Part shown: piece after piece, positions 1 through 11,556 of the stretch | Layout of the letters: the number at the start of each line of letters is the position of its first letter | How positions within the stretch are numbered: position 1 is the first letter of the stretch | Assembly (NCBI GenBank): GCA_013420905.1 | Contig: JAAXNY010000001.1 | Span: 6,386,001 to 6,450,000 of the forward strand | DNA: 64,000 nucleotides | From: Collybia mongolica | Lineage: Eukaryota; Basidiomycota; Agaricomycetes; Agaricales; Clitocybaceae | Direction: 5' to 3' | The notes under the pieces: model-generated | Databases searched by the model: none | What the model was told of the DNA's origin: nothing | Seen by the model: the letters and a program-made list of their open reading frames with translations, nothing else | Position numbers and translations under genes: made by a program

Positions 1-76
1 GACATTTGTTTATGTTTGCACCATGGCAAACATCTTGCATGAAAGTGGTAGAGGAGCTGGCAGATTATGTCTTGGT
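1..76. repeat. Left copy of a large inverted terminal sequence
   Basis: The first 76 bases match the reverse complement of 38880-38954 with only a few mismatches; both contain ATTTGTTTATGTTTGCAC and CTTGCATGAAAGTGGTAGAG. The similarity ends near base 76 and probably continues left of the window. Seen: an inverted pair about 39 kb apart. Inferred: these could be the terminal repeats of one old DNA element that hosts all the insertions between them, or two independent copies of one repeat. No target-site duplication can be tested because the left end is cut off. Confidence 0.6.
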
Positions 77-2538
77 GATCTCAGAGGTAACCCATAAACC
101 CTAGCTTGGGTCTTTTGTTGTTTCTTGAACAACACACCAAACCTGCACAAGCATTATTAAAACACATTGCCTAACTTATTGAGTCACAACACCCAGTAAG
201 AAAGGCATGTATTATCTAGCATTTCCTCTGATTATCTTATATTAGTTTTACCAAAATGCAAGACAATACCCCATCAGCAAAATCAATAGCTATATAGCCA
301 TTATCTACTATTACCTGGCATTTCTACACAGCTAACATGAGATAACACATCACAAACAAGCATAATAGCCATATGAATATTATGTAACATTTCTATGCCA
401 CTAATGTATAGCAATATGCAATTGTGTATTATTTACTAAACACAGGCATTAATATGCATTCAATTCCTACTGCTTCTCCTCCTTGTGAATTCATCCAGCC
501 CAAAACCCATCACAAGCACTATACAGTTGCAGTTGCACCTACAGGTGACCATTAGTGCTGGAATGTTATAAAGCCCATATCTAAAATGTTACCTTTGGAG
601 TTGCTGGATCTCATGGCCTTTTTCTGATGAAAAAATTATCAGGTCAGTTAGACTCGTACTGGAGTAAGCCTTACTGCAGCCTTTGCTTGTGCATCAAATA
701 ACTGATAGTAATGGCTTTCAGCAAAATTCAGATGCAAATTTCAACATGGACAAACCTTTTTGTCTGTTGGTGAGAGATTCTTGTAGTGTGCTTCAAAATT
801 GGCTTTTGAAGCCCCATGGTTGTTCTTGAGCCAGTCCATCATGGCAAAATTCCTGCATATACATATGTAGGTTTTAATTAGTAGTGTCTGACATTAGCAT
901 ATAACATACTTTTCTGTCAAGCCAGTACCAACAACTGCAGCAGGGGCTACTTTCACTTTTTTGGAGCCTTGAGGGGTGCTTGTAGGCATATTTTGTATTG
1001 GGAACAGAGGGCCAAGGACATTAGGAGTTGGCACTATGCCAGTACCCCATTGGGCAGCCAATGTAGTGATGTCAAGAGTTGGTATAGCAATGGGAACACT
1101 ATGGCTTGGGTGGGCAGCAGGGAAACAGTTTCAGTTTGAGGTGGTAACCTTGGAATACTGTCAAGGTGAGCCATAATAATGCCATGATCACTATTTCTTC
1201 TATTGTACATCATTCTCATTGGGGAAGGATATGTAGGTCAATACTTATGTTAAATTGGTAATTCCTGGAGTGATGAGCAGAAAGGGAACCAAGTTAGAAA
1301 CAAAAATCCTCATAAGGACAAGTACCATACACCATGGCCTCCAACTTGATCAAGAGAAGACTCAATCCCATTAGGAGCTTGTAAATCAATAGGCCCATTC
1401 AAAACCAATACATCTGCAACAGGCTGCATTGTCATTGGGGGTGGTTCCATTGATGAGGCAGTAGTAGTTGGGTCATTGAGGTCATCCATTTTCAACAAGC
1501 CTGCAATGTCCAAAGAGGGAGCCAGCTTTGAAGACAGTGATTGCTTTCCCTTCCTTATGGTATGATATTCAGCCTCACTGTCATTTCATCAAACCCCTTG
1601 CATCCACAATCCATATGTGCATGAGGCCCATCATTTGAGTTTCCAACAGCTTTCACACAGGCAAAATTCTTGAAATTCACATGCCATCTTGGTCTTGATA
1701 TATTCAGATATGTCAAGTCCTAAATGGCTCCAGGAAGGCACAGCAAGCGAGGCAGATTTGAGAGAGTTGAAGATTTTATGTGTCTTGTCACTAAATTTGA
1801 CAAGTTGAGATTGATCAACTGGAGTGCCTGTGTCATCTTCAAGGTATGGATGTTTGTCCTCATTATCATCTGAATTGGAAGGTCAGCTGTGTCATGTTTC
1901 TTTTGTAGTGAGTCCATCTGTTTTGCCATCATTTCATTTTTGGTATTTATCATAACTCTTTTCAGTCCAGAACCTGATGCATTCATGGTCTTTTTGGAAC
2001 AGGGGGGGTGGAAGTGCATTTATTGACACAAGGCAGTTGCTCAGAACACTAGAAGAGTTGACCTTTTTGAGAAGTTTATCATAGTCTTCACTTGAATGCC
2101 ATTCAGTCAACAATTCAATGTAGATATCTAAATATACCTTGCCATATTCAACTTTGCCTTTAGCTTCAAAGCTTTTTTTGTAAGGATAGTGTTTTCAGTT
2201 CTAAGGCTTTCCAGATCAATATGATAGCTATGATAGCTTGGTGTGTATGGAATATGAGAAGTTTTGAAGGAATTTTGACACAAGCCTGATGAGACAAATG
2301 GTGTTGTTTTATGGACACCCCATTGTGAAAGATAAAAATCTTGATGATATATATTTACTTACTTGGCTCATGTAGTGGTATTGCAATTGCAAATTTGGTG
2401 AGAAACCTTGTAGTTGCATTGGGGAACCTGGGGAGCTCAGAGCAGAAAGGTGGTCCATTTGCAACAAATGTCTAACTTGATTGTTGTTTATCTGAGAAAA
2501 CCTGTTAAAAGATTGAACAGTCCAGATGTTTGCAGGAG
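77..2538 (-). pseudogene. AT-rich old element with a spliced minus-strand gene fragment of unknown function
   Basis: I do not recognise this gene. On the minus strand several pieces read as real exons separated by short introns. One exon ends at 910 with a GTATGT donor and is joined across a 57-bp intron to an exon at 852-756 that reads NFAMMDWLKNNHGASK and ends at a GT donor. A glutamine-rich exon near 2500-2370 includes LQMDHLSALSSPGSP and ends at GTAAGTAAATA. A 99-codon open stretch lies at 2019-1720. The TSD of Gypsy-1 shows this sequence was continuous with 24564 onward before the insertion. The exons lie on the same strand as a coding fragment near 38484-38610, so all may belong to one gene of the old host element. 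Function unknown; it may be a transposon-borne accessory or transposase gene. Confidence 0.4.
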
Positions 2539-2987
2539 TGTAAGGGCAACTCCGGCGGAGTGTGTGTGAACTTAGTAGAGCGGGCTGACGCTGGTGGAGG
2601 GGATCCTAAGAGAATTCTCTGAGGAGCCTCCATCAGGGGGGGTGTGCTATATACCTAGTACTACATTAAATACACGTTCCCGGTGCGGTACGACGACACG
2701 CGTTGGGCTAGCGAAGGTCACGTGACCGTGCCCTTGATAGTCCGAACAAGTGCGAAGTCCGGCGGCGAACTGCGCGCGAAGTAGAGAGTGGGGGTGCGTG
2801 TGGGCGTAGGTAATGAACGTGCGATGTAGTGAATGTAATTGAGTGAGCGCGAAGTAAGCAGAGAAATTGTATCGTAAGTCGGCGGGATGACTGAGTCGCG
2901 AATCAGCGAAGTAGAAGTCGGCGGAGTGAGATTTGGCGAAGTAAGGCTAGATCGGCGAAGTAAGGCGGAAATGGAGTTCCCCTTACA
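2539..2987 (-). repeat. 3' LTR of Gypsy-1
   Basis: 449 bp, same length as the partner at 24110-24558, starting TG and ending CA on either strand. It differs from the partner at nine sites that I could count, all transitions at CpG dinucleotides (CpG in one copy, TpG or CpA in the other). On the minus strand it is preceded by the purine tract AAGGGGGGTAA (2998-2988), the expected plus-strand primer site. Confidence 0.95.
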
Positions 2988-3020
2988 TTACCCCCCTTCT
3001 AGGTTCGCGTGTCTTCACGC
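2988..3020 (-). other. Severed 3' end of Gypsy-1 pol plus polypurine tract
   Basis: Read on the minus strand, 3020-2999 continues the chromodomain-side end of pol that breaks off at 18855: five further codons and then TAG at 3001-2999. The purine tract follows directly and abuts the LTR. This shows the Gypsy-2 insertion removed only the last few residues from the reading frame; the frame now meets TGA at 18854-18852 inside the Gypsy-2 LTR. The last four bases, ACGC, are the target duplication repeated at 18855-18858. Confidence 0.85.
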
Positions 3021-4236
3021 TGATAGGGCCCGAAATTGTTTGCACTTATAAAGTCAACAAGTAAGGCTATTAGTGTCATTTCTAATAACCAAGTAAGCAG
3101 TAATAAAGGATTAGAGTCGAGCTCCGAGACGGCTAATCAGAGTGAACTAGTCTAATGGATAATACACTATCAGTACAGAGGACTATGAGTATGGTCTATT
3201 ATTAGTCCTATTCACCATGCCCGGTTACAACCTCGGTGTCTTAGTTCATAAGTAACCGTTGTAGTATGATATCATTAGTCCGGGGATCATCATTAATAGG
3301 AGAAGTAATTGTAAATTCGGGACTTGCACAACCCGATCCTAGTCAGGGGTACTTGGTGTTAACTACCGGAAGTGACGGGACACCGTGAATAGCAACCAGG
3401 ACAATCAGGAGGAGTAAACGACAGTGCCGCGCTGTTTTAATAACAGAGCGCGCGGTCGGGACTTGATAAGAGTTTAGCCAGCTCTTTCAATATTTGATAA
3501 GTAACCAGTAAACGACATAATTGGCACGCATGGCGCGCGCGCCAAGTTGTAGTAGACGCGTCAGTATTGAATACAGATTCTTGGCGCGCGGGAGCGCGGT
3601 TCCGTGTAAAATTTACAATTCCATATGATATTTAGTTTGTACATTATAAATAGACTGTAGATGAGTAGCGCTAAGGCAAGGAATCTTGCCCCCACTTCGC
3701 GCTACGATAGAGTATACAAATCACATTTGTTAAAAACACTATTGCGTGCCCGAATTAAGGATCAGATTGCTTCAACATGTCTTGATTGGAATTGATTGAA
3801 GAACTACAGAATTAAAGAGACTTAGTTCACTTGGAACTTAGTATTGTATTGTCCGTTGGAATTACTAGGCACTTGGCCTTAGTGCACTTGGCACTGTATT
3901 GTTTGATAAGTCGCTTGGACTTACAGATCCGTTTGGGATCATTAATAATTGAACGTACACTTGGTACCCAGTCTATTGGATCGAGAAATATTATAAATAT
4001 ACCTAGCAGGTTTATAAACCTGTGTTGAAGCTTTTGTCTGAATCAAACCCGTTGGGAGATCATTGAAAAGGGCTTTGGCTAGTACTATTCAAAGCTTAGT
4101 GCTTCTAAGCACTTGAACCCGAACTCAAAACAGGCGATTCCTACTGTTCGTGTGTTGATTGTTAAGTTTGGTGTGTGTGTGTAAGGGATTACATTTCATA
4201 GCATCAGCGCACTTATAGCCCAGGAGCCCCCTTTCA
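3021..4236 (+). repeat. 5' LTR of Gypsy-2
   Basis: 1,216-bp LTR from TGATAGGGCC to GAGCCCCCTTTCA. A TATA box (TATAAATA) lies at 3645-3652. About 100 bp upstream is a GC palindrome GGCGCGCGCGCC (3532-3543) embedded between TTGGC and GCCAA. A 65-codon open frame at 3831-4028 recurs in both LTRs and is probably chance. Four differences from the 3' LTR were found, all CpG transitions. Confidence 0.95.
3645..3652 (+). promoter_or_regulatory. TATA box of the Gypsy-2 5' LTR
   Basis: TATAAATA in the middle of the LTR, where an LTR promoter is expected. In the 3' LTR the same box (ending at 16660) is where the Tc1 element inserted, using the final TA as target. Confidence 0.65.
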
Positions 4237-4692
4237 TCTGGAGCCCACCGCGAGGGTTCAGAGTTTTTGAATAGTCTAAAGAGAGCATCTTTCTTTGAAA
4301 AATATTATACCAAGACGAGTAACGTCGTCTACAAATTGAAGTAGAGCGGAGAAAGTTTAGTCAATCTGTCTCAAGAGCCACGCCCACAAGCCAGCTCGTC
4401 AAACAGACTAACTAATCAGCCACTTGCAAGACAAGTAGCTACAAAAACGCGGCAGACTAAAAATTCGCAAAACGCTGGAGTAACAGAGTCGTTACCACCT
4501 CCTAGGCGAGCGCGCACACGAGGATCTTCACAACCAGCCTTTGGATCTTCAGGACCAAGGCAAGTATTTAGAACTCCAGAGCCCTTAGGAAACATATCGA
4601 CTACTAGTAGACCAGTAGCGCGCGGAAGATCGTCCGTAGTAAACCCAGTAGCAAACCCGAACTCGTTAGCTACTCAGAACCGTTCAGTAATC
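4237..4692 (+). other. Gypsy-2 leader: primer binding site and open extension of gag
   Basis: TGGAGCCCACCGCGAG starting at 4239 has the form of a primer binding site complementary to a tRNA 3' end (TGG pairs with CCA); I cannot name the tRNA. From 4345 the gag frame is open up to the annotated ATG at 4693, about 116 codons, and the translation is rich in Ser, Pro and Arg, like a disordered Gag N-terminus. No in-frame ATG is present in that stretch. gag may therefore start at a non-AUG codon or at 4693. Confidence 0.6.
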
Positions 4693-6204
4693 ATGACTGA
4701 ACCCCCTCGTAAATATATGCCCCAACCAGGCGTCCGTGATGCACCAGTATTCAAAGGAAAAGAGCCCACGGGTTTAATCCGGTTTCTGGAGCGAATGGAG
4801 GTCCTATGGAAGGAGTGTAACATTACAAATGATGAAGAAAAGAAGTTAATGTTGGGAAAATACGCAGACCTACAATCAGAGAATGAGTGGAGGGCATTAG
4901 ACCACTATAAGACAGGCACTTGGACGGATTTCAAGACAGAGTTGATCTCTAGTTATCCGGAAGCACTCGATCAAGTAGAAGGATCAGTAGCCAAGTTAGA
5001 GGCAGTGTGTCGCGCCAACCCACGTATTGGAGTAACCGATGAGGCCGCGCTGAAAAAGCTGAAGCGTGAATTCAAAGCAGAATCTATTAAACTCTTGGGA
5101 GTTAGGCCACCTATTATCTCTAACCGTGAATTAGTTACCAAGTTCTTGGGATGTCTAGACGAAGTCTTCAGATCCCAAGTACAAGGAAGGCTAACCCTGC
5201 TAGGGAATAATCAGTCTAATGCTACACAGGCAGGACAAGCCGTTGCTACAAACAACCGAGCAGATCCTAATACTATTGCCGAAGCCGCCGCGCTCGCGCG
5301 ACGAAAAGGGGATCAGTACGATCTGGAGGAAGTTATAGCAACTGCAATCAGCATTTCTGAAGGTGTAGCCAACATGAATATTCCAGACACAAATAGATCG
5401 TTTATAACGTCCGTAACAGCAACAGCAGCGCCCAAAATCAAAGTAGAGATGGATGAAATAAAACAACAAATAGTTAATTTGTTAGACCGTCTCCAAGTAA
5501 ATGAGAAGAATACGAGGAGTGGATTCGAGGATGTAATGAAAGCGCTTCAACAAGCAACTGTTCAGAACCATGCCACGAATAGCGCACCCCAGCAGCATCA
5601 GTATCAGAATCAGTACGGAAAGCCTAAAGAAGGACAACCGCAAAGACCAAATGCGTATAAATGTCACTACTGTTTTACACCCGGACACTTCATAATGGCC
5701 TGTCCCGAGAAACAGAAACATTTTGAGGAAGGGAAAATAAAAACCAACGCAAATGGAGGAGTATGCTTACCAGACAGATCATATATTCCAAGAGAACCAG
5801 AAACGGTATCATTGAAAGATAAAGTGGAACACTTCCATTCAAAGAAGGTAGCGGCCCTTTATTACGGAGATGTCACAGAAGGACCCGCTCCAGGAGTATT
5901 GTCCGTTATGCAGTCACATAATGCAGTAGACAATAGTAACGACATTGGAACCTTGAAAGCCATAATGGCACAAATGGCACAATTTCAAGCGCAACAAATG
6001 TTAGGACAACAGAGCGTGCAAACCGCGCTGCCAGTAGCGCCTCAGATGCAGAAACAGGAATATATAAATAATAACTATAATCCTACGGCAAAGAGCGCGC
6101 CGAACCCTGACATAGTAGCCTTACAAGCACAAATGAGGACTTTATTAGGGCAGGTAGCAGAACTCAATAACCAAAACAAGGTTAAAGAGTCGGGTTTCAA
6201 TTAG
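4693..6204 (+). CDS. gag: Gypsy-2 Gag polyprotein
   Basis: 503-residue capsid/nucleocapsid precursor that would form virus-like particles. The N-terminal half carries a retrotransposon-Gag type helical region. A single CCHC zinc knuckle, CHYCFTPGHFIMAC (C-x2-C-x4-H-x4-C), lies near residues 325-338 and should bind the genomic RNA. The C-terminus is rich in Gln and Asn. Six bases before the TAG stop is the heptamer GGGTTTC in the right phase for -1 slippage into pro. Start chosen as the first ATG of the frame, but the frame is open upstream to 4345 without another ATG. Confidence 0.92.
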   Translation: MTEPPRKYMPQPGVRDAPVFKGKEPTGLIRFLERMEVLWKECNITNDEEKKLMLGKYADLQSENEWRALDHYKTGTWTDFKTELISSYPEALDQVEGSVAKLEAVCRANPRIGVTDEAALKKLKREFKAESIKLLGVRPPIISNRELVTKFLGCLDEVFRSQVQGRLTLLGNNQSNATQAGQAVATNNRADPNTIAEAAALARRKGDQYDLEEVIATAISISEGVANMNIPDTNRSFITSVTATAAPKIKVEMDEIKQQIVNLLDRLQVNEKNTRSGFEDVMKALQQATVQNHATNSAPQQHQYQNQYGKPKEGQPQRPNAYKCHYCFTPGHFIMACPEKQKHFEEGKIKTNANGGVCLPDRSYIPREPETVSLKDKVEHFHSKKVAALYYGDVTEGPAPGVLSVMQSHNAVDNSNDIGTLKAIMAQMAQFQAQQMLGQQSVQTALPVAPQMQKQEYINNNYNPTAKSAPNPDIVALQAQMRTLLGQVAELNNQNKVKESGFN

Positions 6205-7415
6205 GTCCGATGAAGGAGGCTAAGGAACACGCTAGACCTACGACTAGGTCGCGTTCCAAGAGACAGCCAGAGGACCGAAGTAAAAATAGAAATAGTCGTC
6301 AAGAAAGTAACAATTCAGAGAGTAGTCAGGATAGTAGTGAAGAGGAGTTGGTAGCGCCGTCTCCTAGTAAAAAGAAAGTAAAATTTGTTGAACCATCAGT
6401 AAAGTCCCCAGTACGAAAAGAATTACCCTACATCGATGTGCCCGTGGTACCCTACATACCCCGGAGAACGGAACGCAACCCTGAACCAGTTGATCCGCTA
6501 CCTAATTTTAACACTAAGCGCGGTCCGACTTATGAAACTAAGTCCCCGATAGAAGTAAAATTAAAAGGTGGCGATATAATTGCTAAAGTGTTAGACAACC
6601 CTATCACATTGACCACGGGAGAGTTAATGGGCTCGTCAAAAACCATTAGAGATGGAATAAAGAATATTGTAACTGCCAGACGTAAGTCCCTTACCCAAAG
6701 GGACGCTAACTTGCAAATAAACGGAATAGATGAGGAAGACGTCTTACCCTTTGGAGGGGACTGGGAACTTGATGATAACTACTTACGGCATGACGCGCTA
6801 CCAGTAGAGTCAATCCCATTCCAGTCTTTCGTCATCTCAGAGTATGACCGCAGCGGAATACCTAAGGGATCTATAATATGCGGGGACCCAGTCCTACAGT
6901 ATTTAGAATCTTTACCAGCCGGGGAAGAGCCCAAACAGTTGTATGTAGCAAAAGAATCGGCCTCTTTGCGCGCAGTATATCCAGTAATAAATGGGGTAGG
7001 AACGGAGGAATCTTTATTAGATGGGGGATCCCAAATAGTATCAATGGCTAAACAAACGGCTTTAGACTTGGATATTTCATGGGATCCGGACGTTGTCATA
7101 CACATGCAGAGTGCTAATAAACAAGTGGAGAAAACAGCGGGATTAGCGCGCAATGTCCCTTTCTTGTTTAATGACATGGCCATCTACCTCCAAGTACATA
7201 TTATAAATTCACCCGCATACAAAGTATTGCTCGGGAGACCGTTTGATACGCTCACGGAAAGTCAGATCAAAAATGCTCGGGACGGGGGACAAGTAGTCAC
7301 TATCACGGACCCTAACACGGGACGAAGGTGTACTATTCCTACCCATGCAAAGGGATCACCGCCTAAGCTGTTGAAAAGACAACCGGAGCAGGATTTTCGG
7401 CCTTCGATGAATTAA
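6186..7415 (+). CDS. pro: Gypsy-2 protease (Pro) frame
   Basis: Open in the -1 frame relative to gag from 6186; the first ATG is at 6210, six bases after the gag stop, giving 401 residues. The N-terminal third is basic and low-complexity. A retropepsin-like domain occupies roughly residues 255-370: [12 protein letters not shown] resembles the D-S/T-G catalytic loop of retroviral aspartic proteases, here with DGG, and a later VLLGRPFD matches the conserved hydrophobic-GR/D motif. Expression is probably by ribosomal frameshifting at 6192-6198, although re-initiation at 6210 is possible. Overlaps the pol frame by 49 bases at its 3' end. Confidence 0.88.
   Translation, partial: RVGFQLGPMKEAKEHARPTTRSRSKRQPEDRSKNRNSRQESNNSESSQDSSEEELVAPSPSKKKVKFVEPSVKSPVRKELPYIDVPVVPYIPRRTERNPEPVDPLPNFNTKRGPTYETKSPIEVKLKGGDIIAKVLDNPITLTTGELMGSSKTIRDGIKNIVTARRKSLTQRDANLQINGIDEEDVLPFGGDWELDDNYLRHDALPVESIPFQSFVISEYDRSGIPKGSIICGDPVLQYLESLPAGEEPKQLYVAKESASLRAVYPVINGVGTEESLLDGGSQIVSMAKQTALDLDISWDPDVVIHMQSANKQVEKTAGLARNVPFLFNDMAIYLQVHIINSPAYKVLLGRPFDTLTESQIKNARDGGQVVTITDPNTGRRCTIPTHAKGSPPKLLKRQPEQDFRPSMN
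6192..6198 (+). other. Predicted -1 ribosomal frameshift site, gag to pro
   Basis: GGGTTTC read as TCG GGT TTC AAT TAG in the gag frame fits the X-XXY-YYZ rule: shifting back one base gives GGG TTT CAA TTA, which continues into pro. The gag stop follows six bases later. I have not identified a downstream pseudoknot by eye. Confidence 0.65.
7367..7415 (+). other. pro-pol overlap, likely second -1 frameshift
   Basis: The pol frame opens after a TAA at 7364-7366 and pro ends with TAA at 7413-7415. Within the 49 bases there is no textbook XXXYYYZ heptamer. The best candidate is the T run in GATTTTCGG (7392-7400), where a P-site TTT codon could re-pair with TTT one base back. Confidence 0.45.
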
Positions 7416-10400
7416 TCCAAAGTGATCAAGGAGAGCTAGCCGTAGAAATTGCTGAAGATGAGGACGGGAACTTTATTATAACGGGTTATAGACACCCTAC
7501 TGATAAGCGGAATTTTGGTCACAAAGAACTTAGAGATGTCTTTTTGTCTAGAAGTGATGTAAACATGAATAGTACAGTACCTGAACGCGAATTACTAGCC
7601 ACATACTTGGCTTCCGTAGATGAGCGCGATGGACCAGTAATAAACTACGAGCAGAACAGTAGGGACCCAGCAAGCACACCCACTAGACCGCTGACATACG
7701 CTCAAGAACAGCCCATGATCAATAAAGCTTTAAGTAAATTAAAGCAGTGGCAAATTGGCACAAACGAGCGCGGTCTTGGAACGGCAACAAGTGAAAAGTG
7801 TAATATTGAGACCATGGATCAGCTAGTAGGAAAGAAGTATAAACCAGTACATTTGAAAACAAAACCAACACTGGCGGACCTGCCTGATAAATTTAGAATT
7901 ATCAGAGATATAAAGGGCGACCCTTTAGCAGCCCTACCAGTTCTAACGCCTAACCCACCTCCGTTTAAACCAACTGGGAGGTACACTGAGGAAAGGCGCG
8001 CGGAATTCCAAAGAGTACACGAAGAAGAAAGCTTTTTAAAACCTAAAGAGATGGATATAATCCACGACTTTATGTGCAAACATAATGATGGTTTTGCTTG
8101 GAATGATAGTGAGCGCGGTAGTTTTAAGAAGGAATATTTTCCTCCCGTCGAAATACCAGTAGTCCCACATACGCCGTGGACAGAGAGGAACATTAGAATC
8201 CCACCAGGAATCTATGAAGATGTTTGTAAAATCATCAAGACAAAAATTGATGCAGGAGTCTATGAGAGATCCAATTCATCATACAGGTCTAGATGGTTTA
8301 CCGTATTAAAGAAAGGCCCAGGAAAGAAGCTTAGAATTGTACATAGTCTAGAACCACTGAATGCAGTCACAATAGCGCACTCGGGTCTACCACCCACTAC
8401 CGAAGAACTAGCAGAACACTTCGCAGGGCGCGCTTGTGGCGGAATGATGGATCTATATGTAGGATACGATGAGAGGCCTTTAGCAGAAACCTCGCGCGAT
8501 CTAACCACGTTCCAAACACCATTTGGCGCGCTGAGATTAGTAACACTCCCTATGGGATGGACGAATTCTGTTCCAATATTTCATGACGATGTCACGTACA
8601 TCCTACAGGATGAGGTACCACATGTCACAATACCCTATATTGATGATGTACCCGTGCGCGGTCCAGCAACGCGTTACGAACTACCGGACGGAACAGAAGA
8701 AGAGCTACCTGGTGCTCCAGGTGTTAGGCGCTTCTTCTGGGAACATATGCAAAATGTAAATCGCGTCGTACAGAGAATGAAGTATTCTGGAGGAACATTT
8801 TCAGGATATAAGTCTATGTTATGCGCAAGTGAAATTCTAGTGGTAGGACATAGATGTACATATGAAGGACGGAAACCTACTACAGATAGAATCGGTGTAG
8901 TTGAAAGATGGGGACCATGCAAAGATGTCAGTGAAGTACGCGCTTACATGGGAACTATTGGTGTATGCAGGAATTTCATTAAAGACTTCGCCCGTATAGG
9001 TCAACCAATTCAAAAGTTAACTAGGAGTAGTGAACCTTGGATATGGGGGCCTGAGCAAGAAGAAGCGCAGCAGCTATTATTAGACGCACTTAAAAATAGC
9101 CCCGCGCTCCGTCCAATTAATTACACCTGGAATACGCCAGTAGTACTGTCAGTAGATACGTCATGGAAAGCCGTAGGCTACTATATCTACCAGGAAGACC
9201 CTGATATACCTGGAAGAAAGCACTATGCTAGATTTGACTCGATAACTCTGAATGAGCGCGAAGCGCGCTTCTCACAACCCAAACGAGAGCTATTCGGATT
9301 AATGAGAGTTCTAATGGCATGTTATTATTGGTTTATTGGAGTACGAAATTTGGTAGTGGAAACGGATGCAAAGTACATTAAGGGGATGTTATCAAACCCA
9401 AGTTTAGGACCTAATGCAACGGTAAATAGGTGGATCGATAGGATACTTATGTTCCACTTTACTTTGGTTCATAAAGCTGGTAAAGGCTTTGGCCCAGACG
9501 GTCTGTCAAGACGCGACGCGCGGCTAGGGGATCCTGTCTACCCGGACCCAGACGATGGTTACGACGAACCCTCAGGTCCTTTAAGGTTTATCAACCCAAC
9601 GGAAGGATTGGATGACCCTTTGGAACTGTCAGACTTTAAAGAGGAGATCGACACGCGCGGCGGATATCTATTCCAACTTGCAAAGGAAATCTCTGATTTT
9701 GAAGTGGAAGTAAACAATGCCTGGGCTGGTGAAGCAGCATTTATCGGAGAAGTAAAACAGCACTTAGGTTTAGGACGGTTCGGTATTCAAAGAGAAGCTT
9801 ATCTAAAGCAACTTGTAAATACTACTGTCATACCCAATGAAAAGTTTAAATACGACCCTAATGTAAGGGAAGTATATGATGAGTCTAAACGGACACCTAC
9901 GGCACAGGAACAGGATAAAAACCTACCTTTAATAAAAGAATGGTTAAAAAGACCACAAAAGAGACCAAAAGGAATGACAGATCGCGCCTACCTAAAGTTT
10001 GCAAGGCAGGCGTCTAATTTCTTTTTGGATCCAGAAGGCAGGATGTATAGGAAAAATATCAATAGCGCGCACCAGCTTGTTGTTGATAAAAATCACCGAA
10101 CATATATGATGAAGGCGTCGCACGATTCTGTTGGACATAGGGGTTTCTATGCAACAAAATCTTTAATAGATAAAAGATTTTGGTGGCCAGAAATGGAACG
10201 CGATGTATCATGGTATGTGAAGTCATGTCACATCTGTCAGACAAGGCTTTTAACTTTGTTGAGAATCCCTCCTGTTATAACCCACACACCGTCTATATTC
10301 CAAGTATTGCATGCGGACACCATGTATATGAGCCCATCGTCTAACGGTTATAAATACATTGTCCAAGGAAGATGTGCGCTGTCTTCATGGATGGAAGGCG

Positions 10401-11410
10401 CGCCCCTCAAATCTGAGGACGGCAAGACCTTGGGAAGGTGGCTGTTCGAAGAAGTAATTTGTAGATGGGGTTCTCTAACGGAAATTGTAACGGATAATGG
10501 TCCTGCCTTTGTCGCAGCCAAAGCGTGGCTGGAATCCAAGTATGGTATTACAGGAATAAGTATATCACCATACAATTCCAAAGGAAATGGGATCGCCGAG
10601 CGCGCACATTGGGATGTGCGTCAAGCTGTCTTCAAAGCTACAGGTGGTGATGTAAAGAAGTGGTACTACTTCTTCCACCATGTAATGTGGGCTGACAGGA
10701 TTACTATACGGAGAGGGACGGGTTGCTCCCCCTATTTTATGATTACGGGCGCGCACCCAACCTTACCGTTAGATATCATTGAAGCCACTTGGTTAGTAAA
10801 GTTACCAGGAAAAATATTGACTACAGAGGAACTCATTGGGTTTAGAGCGCAGGCTCTAGCTAAGCACGTCCAGCATGTGGCCGATATGAGGAAACGTATC
10901 AATATAGAAAAACGAAGGAGACTATTACAGTATGAGAAGGATCACAGCGCGACCATCAGAGACTATGATTTCAAACCAGGAAGTTTAGTACTAGTTAGAA
11001 ATACTGAGGTCGAAAGTTCGCTCGATAAAAAGCTGAAGCCACAGTACCTGGGACCAATGATAGTCCTGAGACGAAACCGCGGGGGAGCCTATATTGTTTG
11101 TGAAATGGATGGATCGGTGTGGCAACATAAAGTGGGGGCATTTAGGGTTATTCCCTATTTTGCTAGGAGTACAATTGAACTGCCGGATAATCTGCAAGAT
11201 CTAATAGACATCTCTAGCGAAACATTAAATGCTTTAGTGGAATCGAAAGATCCCGCTAATAGACAAGTTTATAAGGAGCGTGACTATACCTTTGACAGAG
11301 TCCAATTGGATCAGTCCGATTCAGAGTCAAGCTCTAGTGAAAACACTGAAGAGGGGATAGCGCCGGCGCTACCACAAACTACTATGTCACACCGGAAGTT
11401 GCATAAGTGA
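7367..11410 (+). CDS. pol: Gypsy-2 Pol: reverse transcriptase, RNase H, integrase
   Basis: Open from 7367, again in the -1 frame relative to the preceding ORF and overlapping pro by 49 bases, so a second frameshift is likely; no conventional ATG start exists near the beginning. Domains in order (residues counted from 7544): linker; reverse transcriptase with the catalytic motif YIDDV near residue 366; RNase H starting at SVDTSW near 543; integrase with an HHCC zinc-binding domain ([10 protein letters not shown] ... CHICQ) near 865-900, and the DDE core [15 protein letters not shown] and the Glu in [11 protein letters not shown]; then an SH3-like C-terminal region and an acidic, Ser-rich tail. 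No chromodomain is seen, unlike Gypsy-1. No internal stop or frameshift. It should copy the element RNA and insert the cDNA. Confidence 0.93.
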   Translation, partial: AVEKTTGAGFSAFDELIQSDQGELAVEIAEDEDGNFIITGYRHPTDKRNFGHKELRDVFLSRSDVNMNSTVPERELLATYLASVDERDGPVINYEQNSRDPASTPTRPLTYAQEQPMINKALSKLKQWQIGTNERGLGTATSEKCNIETMDQLVGKKYKPVHLKTKPTLADLPDKFRIIRDIKGDPLAALPVLTPNPPPFKPTGRYTEERRAEFQRVHEEESFLKPKEMDIIHDFMCKHNDGFAWNDSERGSFKKEYFPPVEIPVVPHTPWTERNIRIPPGIYEDVCKIIKTKIDAGVYERSNSSYRSRWFTVLKKGPGKKLRIVHSLEPLNAVTIAHSGLPPTTEELAEHFAGRACGGMMDLYVGYDERPLAETSRDLTTFQTPFGALRLVTLPMGWTNSVPIFHDDVTYILQDEVPHVTIPYIDDVPVRGPATRYELPDGTEEELPGAPGVRRFFWEHMQNVNRVVQRMKYSGGTFSGYKSMLCASEILVVGHRCTYEGRKPTTDRIGVVERWGPCKDVSEVRAYMGTIGVCRNFIKDFARIGQPIQKLTRSSEPWIWGPEQEEAQQLLLDALKNSPALRPINYTWNTPVVLSVDTSWKAVGYYIYQEDPDIPGRKHYARFDSITLNEREARFSQPKRELFGLMRVLMACYYWFIGVRNLVVETDAKYIKGMLSNPSLGPNATVNRWIDRILMFHFTLVHKAGKGFGPDGLSRRDARLGDPVYPDPDDGYDEPSGPLRFINPTEGLDDPLELSDFKEEIDTRGGYLFQLAKEISDFEVEVNNAWAGEAAFIGEVKQHLGLGRFGIQREAYLKQLVNTTVIPNEKFKYDPNVREVYDESKRTPTAQEQDKNLPLIKEWLKRPQKRPKGMTDRAYLKFARQASNFFLDPEGRMYRKNINSAHQLVVDKNHRTYMMKASHDSVGHRGFYATKSLIDKRFWWPEMERDVSWYVKSCHICQTRLLTLLRIPPVITHTPSIFQVLHADTMYMSPSSNGYKYIVQGRCALSSWMEGAPLKSEDGKTLGRWLFEEVICRWGSLTEIVTDNGPAFVAAKAWLESKYGITGISISPYNSKGNGIAERAHWDVRQAVFKATGGDVKKWYYFFHHVMWADRITIRRGTGCSPYFMITGAHPTLPLDIIEATWLVKLPGKILTTEELIGFRAQALAKHVQHVADMRKRINIEKRRRLLQYEKDHSATIRDYDFKPGSLVLVRNTEVESSLDKKLKPQYLGPMIVLRRNRGGAYIVCEMDGSVWQHKVGAFRVIPYFARSTIELPDNLQDLIDISSETLNALVESKDPANRQVYKERDYTFDRVQLDQSDSESSSSENTEEGIAPALPQTTMSHRKLHK

Positions 11411-11556
11411 TAAATCAGTATGAAAACAGAAGCAGTAAAGACAGTGTAAGCAACGATGCTAAGTAGTAAGGACAGTGTTAAACCGAGTAAAGACAGTAAT
11501 ACAAAGGAGCGTGGGGAGGGACACCATAACTAAGGAGGAAGTTAATTGGACTACCC
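11411..11556 (+). other. Spacer between pol and the antisense genes
   Basis: 146 bp that separates the tail-to-tail ends of pol (plus) and antisense gene B (minus). The motif AGTAAAGACAGTG/T recurs about three times here. Nothing coding is evident. Confidence 0.5.

Noticed and set aside
3831..4028. 65-codon frame repeated at 18449-18646
   Set aside because: Lies in both Gypsy-2 LTRs, so the duplication is only LTR duplication; no protein features.
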